Assembly (NCBI RefSeq): GCF_006438845.1
Contig: NZ_RCZJ01000002.1
Span: forward strand, 757,145-821,144
Length of the DNA stretch: 64,000 bases
Source: Variovorax ginsengisoli
Lineage (GTDB): Bacteria; Pseudomonadota; Gammaproteobacteria; Burkholderiales; Burkholderiaceae_C
Direction: 5' to 3'
Shown: in pieces, positions 44,455 to 52,192 of the stretch
How the letters are laid out: every line of letters starts with the position of its first letter
How positions within the stretch are numbered: position 1 is the stretch's first letter
Made by a program: the position numbers and the translations under genes
Notes under the pieces: model-generated
Seen by the model: the letters and a program-made list of their open reading frames with translations, nothing else
What the model was told of the DNA's origin: nothing
Database searches by the model: none

Positions 44455-44537
44455 ACCGCGGAACCGGCTTTGCCGGGCCGCTGGTACCGCCCCCCTCGAG
44501 GGGGAGGCGGCGACACGCAGTGCGCCGCTTCGGGGGT
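44455..44537 (+). repeat. dispersed intergenic repeat, copy C
   Basis: Third copy of the element at 11910 and 14186. It has the same 20-nt core CGCGGAACCGGCTTTGCCGG, a perfect CCCCCTCGAGGGGG palindrome and a tail GGCGACACGCAGTGCGC. It fills the gap between two convergent genes, where its hairpins could act as a terminator. Confidence 0.83.
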
Positions 44538-44546
44538 GGGCCTCAT

Positions 44547-45818
44547 TCAGGCCGGGAGCACCGTGCCGCTGACCTCGCCCAACCCGATGCGCACGGCGCC
44601 TTCGCGCTCGCAGTAGCCGCGGAGCGTGAGCGTGTCGCCGTCTTCCAGGAAGGTGCGCGTCTCGCCGTTGGGCAGCGTCATCGGCTGCTTGCCGCCGAGC
44701 GTGATCTCGAGCAGCGAGCCGGCCTCTTCCAGCGTCGGGCCCGACAGCGTGCCCGAGCCCAGCAGGTCGCCCGGCTGCAGGTTGCAGCCGTTGACCGTGT
44801 GGTGCGTGACGAGTTGAGCGGCCGTCCAGTAAGCGGCTTGCGTGGTGCTGCCGCGGGTGAGGCGCGTGGCGGGCTCGCCGGCGTCTCGCATCTTCGCGGT
44901 CTGCAACCAGACCTCGAGCGTGATGGCCAGCGCGCCCTGTTCGCGGTTGGCAGGCGAGTCGAGATACGGCATCGGCTGTGGGTCGCCTTCGGGCCGTTCG
45001 AACTTGGCGCGGAAGGGCGCGAGCGCTTCCATCGTCACGATCCACGGCGACAGCGTGGAGGCGAAGTTCTTCGCCAGGAACGGGCCGAGCGGCTGGTATT
45101 CCCAGGCCTGCAGATCGCGCGCCGACCAGTCGTTGAGCAGCGTCACGCCGAAGAGGTGCTGCTCGGCGTCGGCGATGGCGATGGGCGCGCCCAGGTCGTT
45201 GCCGCGGCCGATGAGAAAGCCGAGCTCGAGCTCGTAGTCGAGCCGCTTCGACGGGCCGAAGCTCGGCACGTCGGCATCGGGCGCCTTGGTCTGGCCCTGC
45301 GGGCGCTTGAAGCGCTGTCCGCTCACGCCGATCGACGAGGCGCGGCCGTGGTAGCCGATGGGCACCCACTTGTAGTTGGGCATCAGCGGCTGGTCGGGGC
45401 GGAACAGCTTGCCGACGGTGGTCGCGTGGTGGATGCCGGTGTAGAAGTCGGTGTAGTCGCCGATGCGGCAAGGCAGCGCCATCTCGACGGCCGCTTGCGG
45501 GTACAGCGCGATCTCCCAATCGCCCTGTTTGGCGCCGCCTTCCTGCAGGCCTTCGGACAAGGCCGTGCGCAGCGCCGCACGCTCCGCGGGCGTGGCCGCC
45601 ATCAGCAGGTTCATGTCGGCATGGTCGACCACCTTCGCGGCCTTCAGGTCGAGCACCTGGTCGCCGATGGCCACGCCGATGCGGAAGGGCTCGTCGGTGC
45701 CGGCCGGCCGGAAGCGGCCGAAGGGCAGGTTCTGAACCGGGAAGTCGGTGCCCGCGACGTTGGCGGATTCGACCCAGCTGCGAAGCGTGGGGTTGTGGGT
45801 GGCGTCGAGTGTGGTCAT
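44547..45818 (-). CDS. fahA: fumarylacetoacetase
   Basis: A 423-residue enzyme that splits fumarylacetoacetate into fumarate and acetoacetate, the final step of tyrosine breakdown. Metal and catalytic regions are visible: 'IGDYTDFYTGIHHATTVGKLF' (Asp), 'GYHGRASSIGVSGQRFKRPQGQ' (His/Arg), 'LDYELELGFLIGRGN' (Glu pair) and 'LLNDWSARDLQAWEYQPLGPF' (Asp). The length fits FAH, not the shorter hydratase relatives. It lies 8 nt after the Bug receptor gene and downstream of hmgA, which catalyses the first step of this branch. Confidence 0.95.
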   Translation of the reverse strand: MTTLDATHNPTLRSWVESANVAGTDFPVQNLPFGRFRPAGTDEPFRIGVAIGDQVLDLKAAKVVDHADMNLLMAATPAERAALRTALSEGLQEGGAKQGDWEIALYPQAAVEMALPCRIGDYTDFYTGIHHATTVGKLFRPDQPLMPNYKWVPIGYHGRASSIGVSGQRFKRPQGQTKAPDADVPSFGPSKRLDYELELGFLIGRGNDLGAPIAIADAEQHLFGVTLLNDWSARDLQAWEYQPLGPFLAKNFASTLSPWIVTMEALAPFRAKFERPEGDPQPMPYLDSPANREQGALAITLEVWLQTAKMRDAGEPATRLTRGSTTQAAYWTAAQLVTHHTVNGCNLQPGDLLGSGTLSGPTLEEAGSLLEITLGGKQPMTLPNGETRTFLEDGDTLTLRGYCEREGAVRIGLGEVSGTVLPA

Positions 45819-45826
45819 GGGTTCTT

Positions 45827-46813
45827 TCAGTCTGCGGTCATGCCGGCCTTCTTGGCGACTTCACCGAGGCGTTGGTATTCGGATTGCGTGAGCTTCGCCA
45901 GCGCTTCGGCCGACGAGCCGCGCGGCGTGAAGCCGGCCTGCGTGAGCTTGTCCTTGACCTCGGGCATGGCGAGCGCTTCGGTGAAGGCGTCGTTCAGCGC
46001 CTTGACGATGGGTGCCGGCAGGTTGGCGGGCGCATACACGCCGAACCATGGGTCGAGCGCGTAGCCCTTCAGGCCGGCCTCGGCGATGGTCGGCACGTCG
46101 GGCAGCGACGGCGAACGCGCCGGGCCGGCCACCGCCAGCGCGCGCAGCTTGCCGGCCTGGATGTGCGGCAGCGACGCGGGCAGGTTGTCGAACATCACGC
46201 CGATGGTGTTGCCCAGCATGTCGTTGATGGCCGGGCCGCTGCCCTTGTAGGCGACGTGCGTGAGCTCGGTGCCTGTCATCTGCGCGAACATCACGCCGGC
46301 CAGGTTCATCGAGGTGCCCGCGCCTGCGGTGGCGTACGGCAGGCCGGGGTTCTTCTTGGCCGCGGCGATCAGGTCGGCCACGCTCTTGATGGGCGAGGCG
46401 GCCGGCACTTCGAGCACGATGGTCGACGTGCCCAGCAGGCTGATGGCCGTGAAGTCCTTGCGGGGATCGAAGGCCATCGACTTGTAGATGTGCGGGTTGA
46501 GCGCGTTGGTCGAGATGGCGCCGAAACCGATCGTGTAGCCGTCGGGCGCGGCCTTGGCGACCGCATCCATGCCGATGTTGCCGCCCGCGCCGGCGCGGTT
46601 GTCGATGACCACCGGCTGGCCGAGCTTTTCCGACACCTTCTGGCCGACCGTGCGCGCCACCAGGTCGGTGGTGCCGCCGGCGGTGTAGGGCACGACGAAA
46701 CGGATCGGCTTGGTGGGGTAGTCGGCGGCCTGCGCGGTGGCGAACGGAAAGCCGATCCATGCGGTGGCGACGAGCGCGGCGAAGCTCGCGCGGCGGGACG
46801 TGGTGAAGGTCAT
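45827..46813 (-). CDS. Bug family tripartite tricarboxylate transporter substrate-binding protein
   Basis: A 328-residue periplasmic receptor with a signal peptide (cleavage near 'ATAQAADYPTKPI', about residue 29). The family start 'YPTKPIRFVVPYTAGGTTDLVARTVGQKVSEKLGQPVVIDNRAGAGGNIGMDAVAKAAPDGYT' type motif is textbook. Bug proteins bind small carboxylates and most have no adjacent TctA/TctB genes. Here it sits between hmgA and fahA, suggesting it captures an aromatic or organic acid of this pathway. It starts 61 nt after hmgA. Confidence 0.93.
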   Translation of the reverse strand: MTFTTSRRASFAALVATAWIGFPFATAQAADYPTKPIRFVVPYTAGGTTDLVARTVGQKVSEKLGQPVVIDNRAGAGGNIGMDAVAKAAPDGYTIGFGAISTNALNPHIYKSMAFDPRKDFTAISLLGTSTIVLEVPAASPIKSVADLIAAAKKNPGLPYATAGAGTSMNLAGVMFAQMTGTELTHVAYKGSGPAINDMLGNTIGVMFDNLPASLPHIQAGKLRALAVAGPARSPSLPDVPTIAEAGLKGYALDPWFGVYAPANLPAPIVKALNDAFTEALAMPEVKDKLTQAGFTPRGSSAEALAKLTQSEYQRLGEVAKKAGMTAD

Positions 46814-46874
46814 GTCTCTGTGTTCTCTGTTCAGATGAAGCCCATTGTTGCGGGCCGGCAAGTCCAGCGCTTGC

Positions 46875-48245
46875 TCAGGGTTTGAATTGATCCTTGAGGC
46901 CGGCCCAGCAGTCGGCATAGGCCTCGTCGAGCGCCGGGTTCTGCATCGCATACGGCGTGGGCACGAAGCGGAAGCGGCTCTCGAACATGAAGGCCAGGGT
47001 GTTGTCCAGCTTGCGCGGCTGCAGCTCGCCGTGGCTGGCTTTCTCGAAAGCTTCCTCGTCGGGCCCGTGCGGCACCATCGGGTTGTGCAGGCTGGCGCCG
47101 CCGGGCTTGAAGCCGCCGGGCTTGGCGTCGTACTCGCCGTACACCAGGCCCATGAACTCGCTCATGAGGTTGCGGTGGTACCACGGCGGGCGGAAGGTGT
47201 CTTCCATCACCAGCCAGCGCGGCGGGAAGATCACGAAGTCGCAGTTGGCCACGCCGGGCGTGTCGCTCGGCGAGGTGAGCACGGTGAAGATCGACGGGTC
47301 GGGGTGGTCGAAGCTGATCGAGCCGATGGTCATGAAATTGACCGTGTCGTACTTCACCGGCGCCAAGTTGCCGTGCCAGGCCACCACGTTGAACGGCGAC
47401 TGCTTCATCGGCGCGTGCCAGAAGCGGCCGCCGAACTTCTTGACGACCTCGTACGCGCCCTCGCCTTCTTCGTAGGCCGCCACCGGCGCCAGGAAGTCGC
47501 GTGCGTTCGCCAGGCCGTTGGAGCCAATAGGGCCGAGCTCGGGCAGCCGGAACTGCGCGCCGTAGTTCTCGCAGACATAGCCGCGCGAGGGGCCGTCGGG
47601 CAGCGCGACCTTGAAGGCCACACCGCGCGGCAGCAGCGCGATCTCGCCCGGCTTCACCTCGAGCACACCCATCTCGGTCGTGATGCGCAGCCGGCCCTGC
47701 TGCGGCACCAGCAGCATCTCGCCGTCGGCATTGACGAAGGCACGGCGATCCATCGAGCGGGTGGCCAGGTACATGTGAGCGGCGACGCCGACCTGTGTCT
47801 CGGCGTCGCCGTTGGCGGCCAGCGTGTGCATGCCGTCGACGAAGTCGGCCTCGGCGCTGGAGGCGTCGAAGGCGATCGGCGCCCAGCGCAGCGGCTCGGG
47901 CGGCACCGCCATAGCGCGGTCGACGCCGGTGGTCCAGAAGGGTTGTGCGTACGGCTGGTAGCGGCCCGACACCACCGAAGGCTGGCGGCGGTACAGCCAG
48001 CTGCGGCGGTTGGTGTGGCGCGGTGCGGTGAAGGCGGTGCCGGAGATCAGCTCGGGGTACAGGTCGAACGGCGCGCGCTGCGGGCTGTTGCGGCCCTGCG
48101 GCAAGGCGCCGGGAACCGCCTCGCTGGCGTACTCGTTGCCGAAGCCGTGCTGGTAACGCAGGGCGGTGTCGGGGCTGGAAGCGGGGGTCGGGGCGAGGGC
48201 CGGGTCGGCCTGCGTCGGAAGGCGGTCGGTCAGCGTGCTGCTCAT
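46875..48245 (-). CDS. hmgA: homogentisate 1,2-dioxygenase
   Basis: A 456-residue iron dioxygenase that opens homogentisate to maleylacetoacetate. Motifs include '[23 protein letters not shown]', the iron-site region '[21 protein letters not shown]' (His, Glu) and '[10 protein letters not shown]' (His). The length is typical. It is the first gene in the hmgA-Bug-fahA unit on this strand. It diverges from an IclR regulator, with tandem operator-like boxes directly upstream at 48266-48301. Confidence 0.97.
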   Translation of the reverse strand: MSSTLTDRLPTQADPALAPTPASSPDTALRYQHGFGNEYASEAVPGALPQGRNSPQRAPFDLYPELISGTAFTAPRHTNRRSWLYRRQPSVVSGRYQPYAQPFWTTGVDRAMAVPPEPLRWAPIAFDASSAEADFVDGMHTLAANGDAETQVGVAAHMYLATRSMDRRAFVNADGEMLLVPQQGRLRITTEMGVLEVKPGEIALLPRGVAFKVALPDGPSRGYVCENYGAQFRLPELGPIGSNGLANARDFLAPVAAYEEGEGAYEVVKKFGGRFWHAPMKQSPFNVVAWHGNLAPVKYDTVNFMTIGSISFDHPDPSIFTVLTSPSDTPGVANCDFVIFPPRWLVMEDTFRPPWYHRNLMSEFMGLVYGEYDAKPGGFKPGGASLHNPMVPHGPDEEAFEKASHGELQPRKLDNTLAFMFESRFRFVPTPYAMQNPALDEAYADCWAGLKDQFKP

Positions 48246-48265
48246 CGTCGTGTCTCCATCAGGAA

Positions 48266-48301
48266 GTTCGTCTAATCCGAATGCGTTCGCTTAAAGCGAA
48301 T
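48266..48301. promoter_or_regulatory. two tandem 17-bp operator-like boxes between hmgA and iclR-type gene
   Basis: GTTCGTCTAATCCGAAT (48266-48282) and GTTCGCTTAAAGCGAAT (48285-48301) share the form GTTCG-N7-CGAAT, each an imperfect palindrome, separated by 2 nt (19-nt period). The second has the perfect core TTCGCT-TAA-AGCGAA. They lie 21-56 nt upstream of the hmgA start, the expected place for the IclR regulator's operator. Confidence 0.8.
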
Positions 48302-48377
48302 GACATGAGTGTAAGCCCGGCGTCGGTTCATGTCTAATCCGCTCTCCATCCACGAACCAGCAGGCGGACCGGACCCG

Positions 48378-49220
48378 ATGGCCAGCAGCAAGCCCAGCGT
48401 CAGCATCGTCGCGCTCGACAACCCCGCGCAGCGCGGCATCCAAAGCATCGAGGTCGGCGGCCAGCTGCTGCGCGCGCTGGTGCACCACGGCCGCCCGATG
48501 GCGCTGAAGGACCTGGCGCGCGAGGCCGACATGACGGCCGCCAAGGCGCACCCGTACATGGTCAGCTTCGGCCGGCTCGGCCTGATCGAACAGGACGGCG
48601 CGAGCGGCCACTATCGGCTCGGACCGCTGGCCTTGCAACTCGGCTTGATCGGCCTGCAGCAGGCCGACCCGGTGCGCATCGCCACCCCGCTGATGGCACC
48701 GCTGGCCGCGCAGATCGGCCAGACCGTCGGCCTGGCCGTGTGGGGCGCGCGCGGCGCGACCATCGTGCACATCGCCGAGGCGCCCTCGCCGGTGCACGTG
48801 AGCCTGCGGCACGGCACCGTCTTCTCGCTGACGGACACGGCCTCGGGCCGGCTCTACGCCGCCTACCTCGACGCCGCCGTGGTCAAGCAGTTGCTCGACG
48901 CCGAACGCCAGCGCGAGAAGCCGCGCGGCGGCTCGGCCGCCTCGCGCCATCCCACTTGGAAGGCTTTCGAGGCACAGCTGCAGGAGGTCCGCCAACACCG
49001 CATCAGCCGGTCCGAAGGCGAGGTGATCGCGGGCGTCAATGCGATGTCGGCGCCGGTGTTCGACCACACCGGGACCATCGTGCTGGCCGTGATCGCCATC
49101 GGCCCGGCCGCCACCTTCGACGCTGCATGGGACGGCGCCCTGGCGCGGTCGCTCAAGGCCTGTGCGGACGCGGTGTCGACGCAGCTGGGCGCGGCGCCGG
49201 ACCGCCGGACCGCCAGGTAG
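48378..49220 (+). CDS. IclR family transcriptional regulator (probable regulator of homogentisate catabolism)
   Basis: A 280-residue IclR protein. The winged helix-turn-helix covers about residues 18-80 ('RGIQSIEVGGQLLRALVHHGRPMALKDLAREADMTAAKAHPYMVSFGRLGLIEQ'). The effector domain contains 'GQTVGLAVWGARGATIVHIAEA' and 'DTASGRLYAAYL'. I use ATG 48378 by its better fit to family N-termini; ATG 48330 would add 16 residues. It is divergent from hmgA and is the probable binder of the tandem boxes, responding to homogentisate or a relative. Confidence 0.88.
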   Translation: MASSKPSVSIVALDNPAQRGIQSIEVGGQLLRALVHHGRPMALKDLAREADMTAAKAHPYMVSFGRLGLIEQDGASGHYRLGPLALQLGLIGLQQADPVRIATPLMAPLAAQIGQTVGLAVWGARGATIVHIAEAPSPVHVSLRHGTVFSLTDTASGRLYAAYLDAAVVKQLLDAERQREKPRGGSAASRHPTWKAFEAQLQEVRQHRISRSEGEVIAGVNAMSAPVFDHTGTIVLAVIAIGPAATFDAAWDGALARSLKACADAVSTQLGAAPDRRTAR

Positions 49221-49257
49221 CAGCGCAGCGCGGTTCGATCACTGCAAGGCCCGCACG

Positions 49258-49674
49258 ATGCTCAGCGAACTCCGCGCCCACGTCTGGGCCTACCCCGCGC
49301 TGGAGGTGGTGCACATCGTCGGCATCGCCCTGCTGCTGGGCAATCTGATGGCGCTCGAAATTCGCGTCTGGGGCGGCGCCGCGGCACTGCCGGTGAAGGC
49401 GCTGGCGCGGCTTTCGCTGGGCATCGCGCTCGCCGGCTTTGCGCTGGCCGCCGCCAGCGGCCTGTTGATGTTCGCCACCGAGCCGGCCGAATTGCTCGCC
49501 AACCGCAGCTTCGTGCTGAAGATGGGCCTGCTCACCGCCGCCGCCTGCAATGCCGCCTGGTTCCACGGCCGCGGCTCGCTGGACAAACTCGACCTGGTGG
49601 CGCGGGTTCAGATGTGGGTGTCCACTGCCATCTGGCTCGGCGTCGTCGTCTGCGGACGCTGGATCGCCTACTGA
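49258..49674 (+). CDS. small membrane protein with four predicted helices
   Basis: A 138-residue membrane protein: helices near 'LEVVHIVGIALLLGNLMAL', 'RLSLGIALAGFALAAASGLLMFA', 'NRSFVLKMGLLTAAACNAAWFHG' and 'RVQMWVSTAIWLGVVVCGRWIA'. It contains an amino-terminal His ('VVHIVG') and others that could bind haem or metal. It resembles small 'DUF6644/copper-related' proteins, but I cannot name the family safely. The DUF6152-type gene follows after 26 nt, and the two probably act together. Confidence 0.72.
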   Translation: MLSELRAHVWAYPALEVVHIVGIALLLGNLMALEIRVWGGAAALPVKALARLSLGIALAGFALAAASGLLMFATEPAELLANRSFVLKMGLLTAAACNAAWFHGRGSLDKLDLVARVQMWVSTAIWLGVVVCGRWIAY

Positions 49675-49700
49675 TTCCCAACCTTTCCAGGAGCACTGCC

Positions 49701-50189
49701 ATGCCGATGTCTCGCCGCCGATTCGTCCTCGCCACCGCCGCCGCTTCGGCGACACCGCTTGCCTTGCCGCCCGCCTGGGCCCACCACGGCTGGAGCAGCT
49801 TCGACGCCGACCGGCCGATCTACCTCGAAGGCAAGGTGGTCAGCAGCAAGTGGCAGAACCCGCACGCCGAACTGATGCTCGACCTGAGCCCCGGCCTGGC
49901 GCTGCCCGCCGACCTCAAGCAGCGCCCGCTGCCCGCGCAAAGCGCCGGCGTCGACGGCCCGGCCCTGCTCGCCAAGACGGTGTTGCCGAAACGCAAGGAC
50001 CGCCGCTGGGAACTGGAACTGGCCCCGCTCACGCGCATGTCGGCGTGGAAGGTGGCGGAGATCAAGGCCGGCGATCCGGTGTCGGCGGTGGGTTTCACCT
50101 TCAAGGACGAGGCGGGGGACGCGGTGATGCGCGTCGAATACCTGTTTGCGAGTGGGAAGAGCTATGGATTAAGGTCCAGCCCTGTTTGA
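49701..50189 (+). CDS. exported DUF6152-type protein
   Basis: A 162-residue protein with a Tat-like signal peptide ('MSRRRFVLATAAASATPLALPPAWA', cleavage about residue 27). The mature N-terminus 'HHGWSSFDADRPIYLEGKVVSSKWQNPHAEL' is characteristic of DUF6152 proteins (exported small beta proteins of unknown function) as I recall. CAGGAG lies 7 nt before the ATG. The His-His directly after cleavage could bind metal. It follows the small membrane protein gene and precedes the exported lyase-like gene by 25 nt. Confidence 0.8.
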   Translation: MPMSRRRFVLATAAASATPLALPPAWAHHGWSSFDADRPIYLEGKVVSSKWQNPHAELMLDLSPGLALPADLKQRPLPAQSAGVDGPALLAKTVLPKRKDRRWELELAPLTRMSAWKVAEIKAGDPVSAVGFTFKDEAGDAVMRVEYLFASGKSYGLRSSPV

Positions 50190-50214
50190 AAACACCAAGG
50201 AACCAGCCAGCACC

Positions 50215-51717
50215 ATGAAATTCCCTCGCAAGACCATCGCCGTCGTCCTCGGTCTTCTCGTCCTCGCTCCCCCGGTCGTCGCACAGACCGACAAGCGGGA
50301 CGAGTTCTTCTGGCTCGGAGAGATCAACAAGGCCACCGCTGTCATCAACACCGACGAGGGCCTGCTCGAGAAATCGATCGCACCGCTGGCCTACCAAGGC
50401 ATCACCAAGGTACTGAAGGACGGCAACCAGCCCGGCGGCAAGCGCCCCACGCTGGTCATCACCTTCGAGCCCCTGCTGATCGATGCCGTCGGTCCGCAGA
50501 TCACGCTGCTGCATGCCGGCCGCTCCAGCCAGGACATGCTGTCCACCGTGCGCTCCGCCATCCTGCGCGACAACCTGCTCGATCTGGCCGATGCGCTGAA
50601 CAAGACCACGGCGACGATGGTCCGCCTGGCGGACAAGCATCGCGCGACGATCGTGCCCAACTACACCAACGGCGTGGCGGCCCAGCCCAACAGCTACGGC
50701 CACTACCTCCTGGGCATTGCCAGCGGGCTCGACCGCGATGCCCAACGCATCCGCGAGACCTACGCGCGCGTCGACCGCTCCCCGATGGGCACCACAGTGT
50801 TGAACGGCACGAGCTGGCCGCTCGAGCGCAAGCGCATGGCGAGTTACCTCGGCTACGCCTCCACCGTCGACAACGCCTACGACGCTGCGCAGATCTCTGC
50901 GGTCGACCTGCCGGTGGAGGTCGGCGCCATCGTCGTCGCGATCGCCCTTCACGCCGGCACGCACATCGAAGACGTGATGACGCAGTACGCCCAGGCGCGT
51001 CCCTGGATCCTTCTGCAGGAAGGCGGCGGCAACACCTACGTGAGCAGCGCCATGCCGCAGAAGCGCAACCCCGGCTTGCTCAACAGCACGCGGCGCGAAG
51101 CTTCGCAGGCCATCAACCTCGGCAGCGGCACGGCGCTGCTGGCGCACAACCTGCCGCCCGGCATGCAAGACGGCAAGGAAGTCCGCAACAACACCGCCAT
51201 GGTGGTGGCCGCGACAGGCGTGCTGAACAACTGGAGCCGAATCCTCGACAACCTGATGATCAGCCCCGAACGTGCCTTGGAAGAACTCAACAGCGATTGG
51301 ACGGCGTCGCAGGAGCTGGCGGACGTGTTGATGCGCAAGCACCGGCTGCCTTTCCGCGTCGGGCATCACTTCGCTTCGGAGGTGGTCGACTACGCCAAGG
51401 CCAAGGACATCAAGCCACTCGCCTTCCCGTATGCCGAGGCGCAACGCATCTACGCCGAGAGCGTCAAGGGGTCGGACTTCGCACCGGTGCTGCCGATGTC
51501 CGAAGCCGAGTTCCGCGCGACGCTCGACCCTGTTGCCATCGTGAAGAACCGCGCTACGGCGGGCGGCCCGCAACCGGCCGAGATGGAACGCATGTTGAAG
51601 GAGGCCACCCAGCGCGTGGCACAGCAAGAAGCCTGGATCCAGGGCCGGCGTACGCAGATCGCGTCGTCGCTGGCGCGGCTCGATGCCGACTTCGAGAAGC
51701 TGCAGACCGTGCGTTGA
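50215..51717 (+). CDS. exported argininosuccinate lyase-like protein of the aspartase/fumarase superfamily
   Basis: A 500-residue protein with a Sec signal peptide ('KTIAVVLGLLVLAPPVVAQT', cleavage about 24). The body aligns with argininosuccinate lyase: HAGRSSQDM (100-108) for the H-x-x-R-S-x-x-D motif, YTNGVAAQPNSYGHYLL (150-165) for the YTH-x-Q-x-AQP motif, 'SPMGTTVLNGTSWPLERKRMASYLGYAS' (189-216) and SSAMPQKRNP (277-286) for the superfamily signature. The catalytic His of YTH is Asn152, so normal lyase chemistry is doubtful. A cytoplasmic enzyme family exported with a signal peptide is unusual. Substrate unknown. Confidence 0.82.
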   Translation: MKFPRKTIAVVLGLLVLAPPVVAQTDKRDEFFWLGEINKATAVINTDEGLLEKSIAPLAYQGITKVLKDGNQPGGKRPTLVITFEPLLIDAVGPQITLLHAGRSSQDMLSTVRSAILRDNLLDLADALNKTTATMVRLADKHRATIVPNYTNGVAAQPNSYGHYLLGIASGLDRDAQRIRETYARVDRSPMGTTVLNGTSWPLERKRMASYLGYASTVDNAYDAAQISAVDLPVEVGAIVVAIALHAGTHIEDVMTQYAQARPWILLQEGGGNTYVSSAMPQKRNPGLLNSTRREASQAINLGSGTALLAHNLPPGMQDGKEVRNNTAMVVAATGVLNNWSRILDNLMISPERALEELNSDWTASQELADVLMRKHRLPFRVGHHFASEVVDYAKAKDIKPLAFPYAEAQRIYAESVKGSDFAPVLPMSEAEFRATLDPVAIVKNRATAGGPQPAEMERMLKEATQRVAQQEAWIQGRRTQIASSLARLDADFEKLQTVR

Positions 51718-51733
51718 AGATTCGAAGTCCCCA

Positions 51734-51761
51734 CGCCGGCACCGGTCGACCGGTGCCGGCG
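51734..51761. terminator. perfect 28-nt GC-rich palindrome between convergent genes
   Basis: CGCCGGCACCGGTC and its exact reverse complement form a 28-nt palindrome with no loop. There is no T-run, so it is a structural block or weak terminator between the lyase-like gene and the metal-operon gene that ends at 51772. Confidence 0.6.
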
Positions 51762-51771
51762 CTTCACGGCA

Positions 51772-52152
51772 TCAGCGCAGCGTGAAGCGCGCCGTCGACG
51801 CCGGCTTGCCGTCGATCCGCACCACGACCACGGCCTTGGTGCCGGCCGCGGTCTTGAAGCTTCCGGTCGCTTCCAGCCTGTCGCCCGCAGGCTTCAGTTC
51901 GACGTCCTGCTTGTCGGTGCCGGCCAGCAGCGTGAGCTTGGCGCTGGCCTTGGCCACGTCGGCCGGCTTGCCGTGGTCGCGCAGCCAGAGCTGCACCACG
52001 CCAGGCTTGGCGACGAGCTCGTAGTCCATGTCCTTGACCTCGGTGACCACGCCGCCGTGCCGCGGGGTGTGGGCGTGATCGTCGCCGTGCGCGAGGGCGT
52101 TGCCTGCAACGGCGAAAAGCGAAGCGGCGAGCAGGGTGTGCAGTTTTTTCAT
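51772..52152 (-). CDS. small His-rich periplasmic protein, last gene of the metal efflux operon
   Basis: A 126-residue exported protein. The signal peptide ends at 'AGNALA', and the mature N-terminus HGDDHAHTPRHGG is a His-rich metal-binding-like stretch. The rest is a beta-rich domain ('YELVAKPGVVQLWLRDHGKPADVAKASAKLTLLAG', 'VVVVRIDGKPASTARFTLR') seen in small proteins next to heavy-metal RND systems. Its likely role is periplasmic metal handling. It lies 40 nt after the permease gene. Confidence 0.8.
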   Translation of the reverse strand: MKKLHTLLAASLFAVAGNALAHGDDHAHTPRHGGVVTEVKDMDYELVAKPGVVQLWLRDHGKPADVAKASAKLTLLAGTDKQDVELKPAGDRLEATGSFKTAAGTKAVVVVRIDGKPASTARFTLR

Positions 52153-52192
52153 GAGAGCTCCTTGGAAAGACGAGAAAGAAAAAGAGAAAGGG

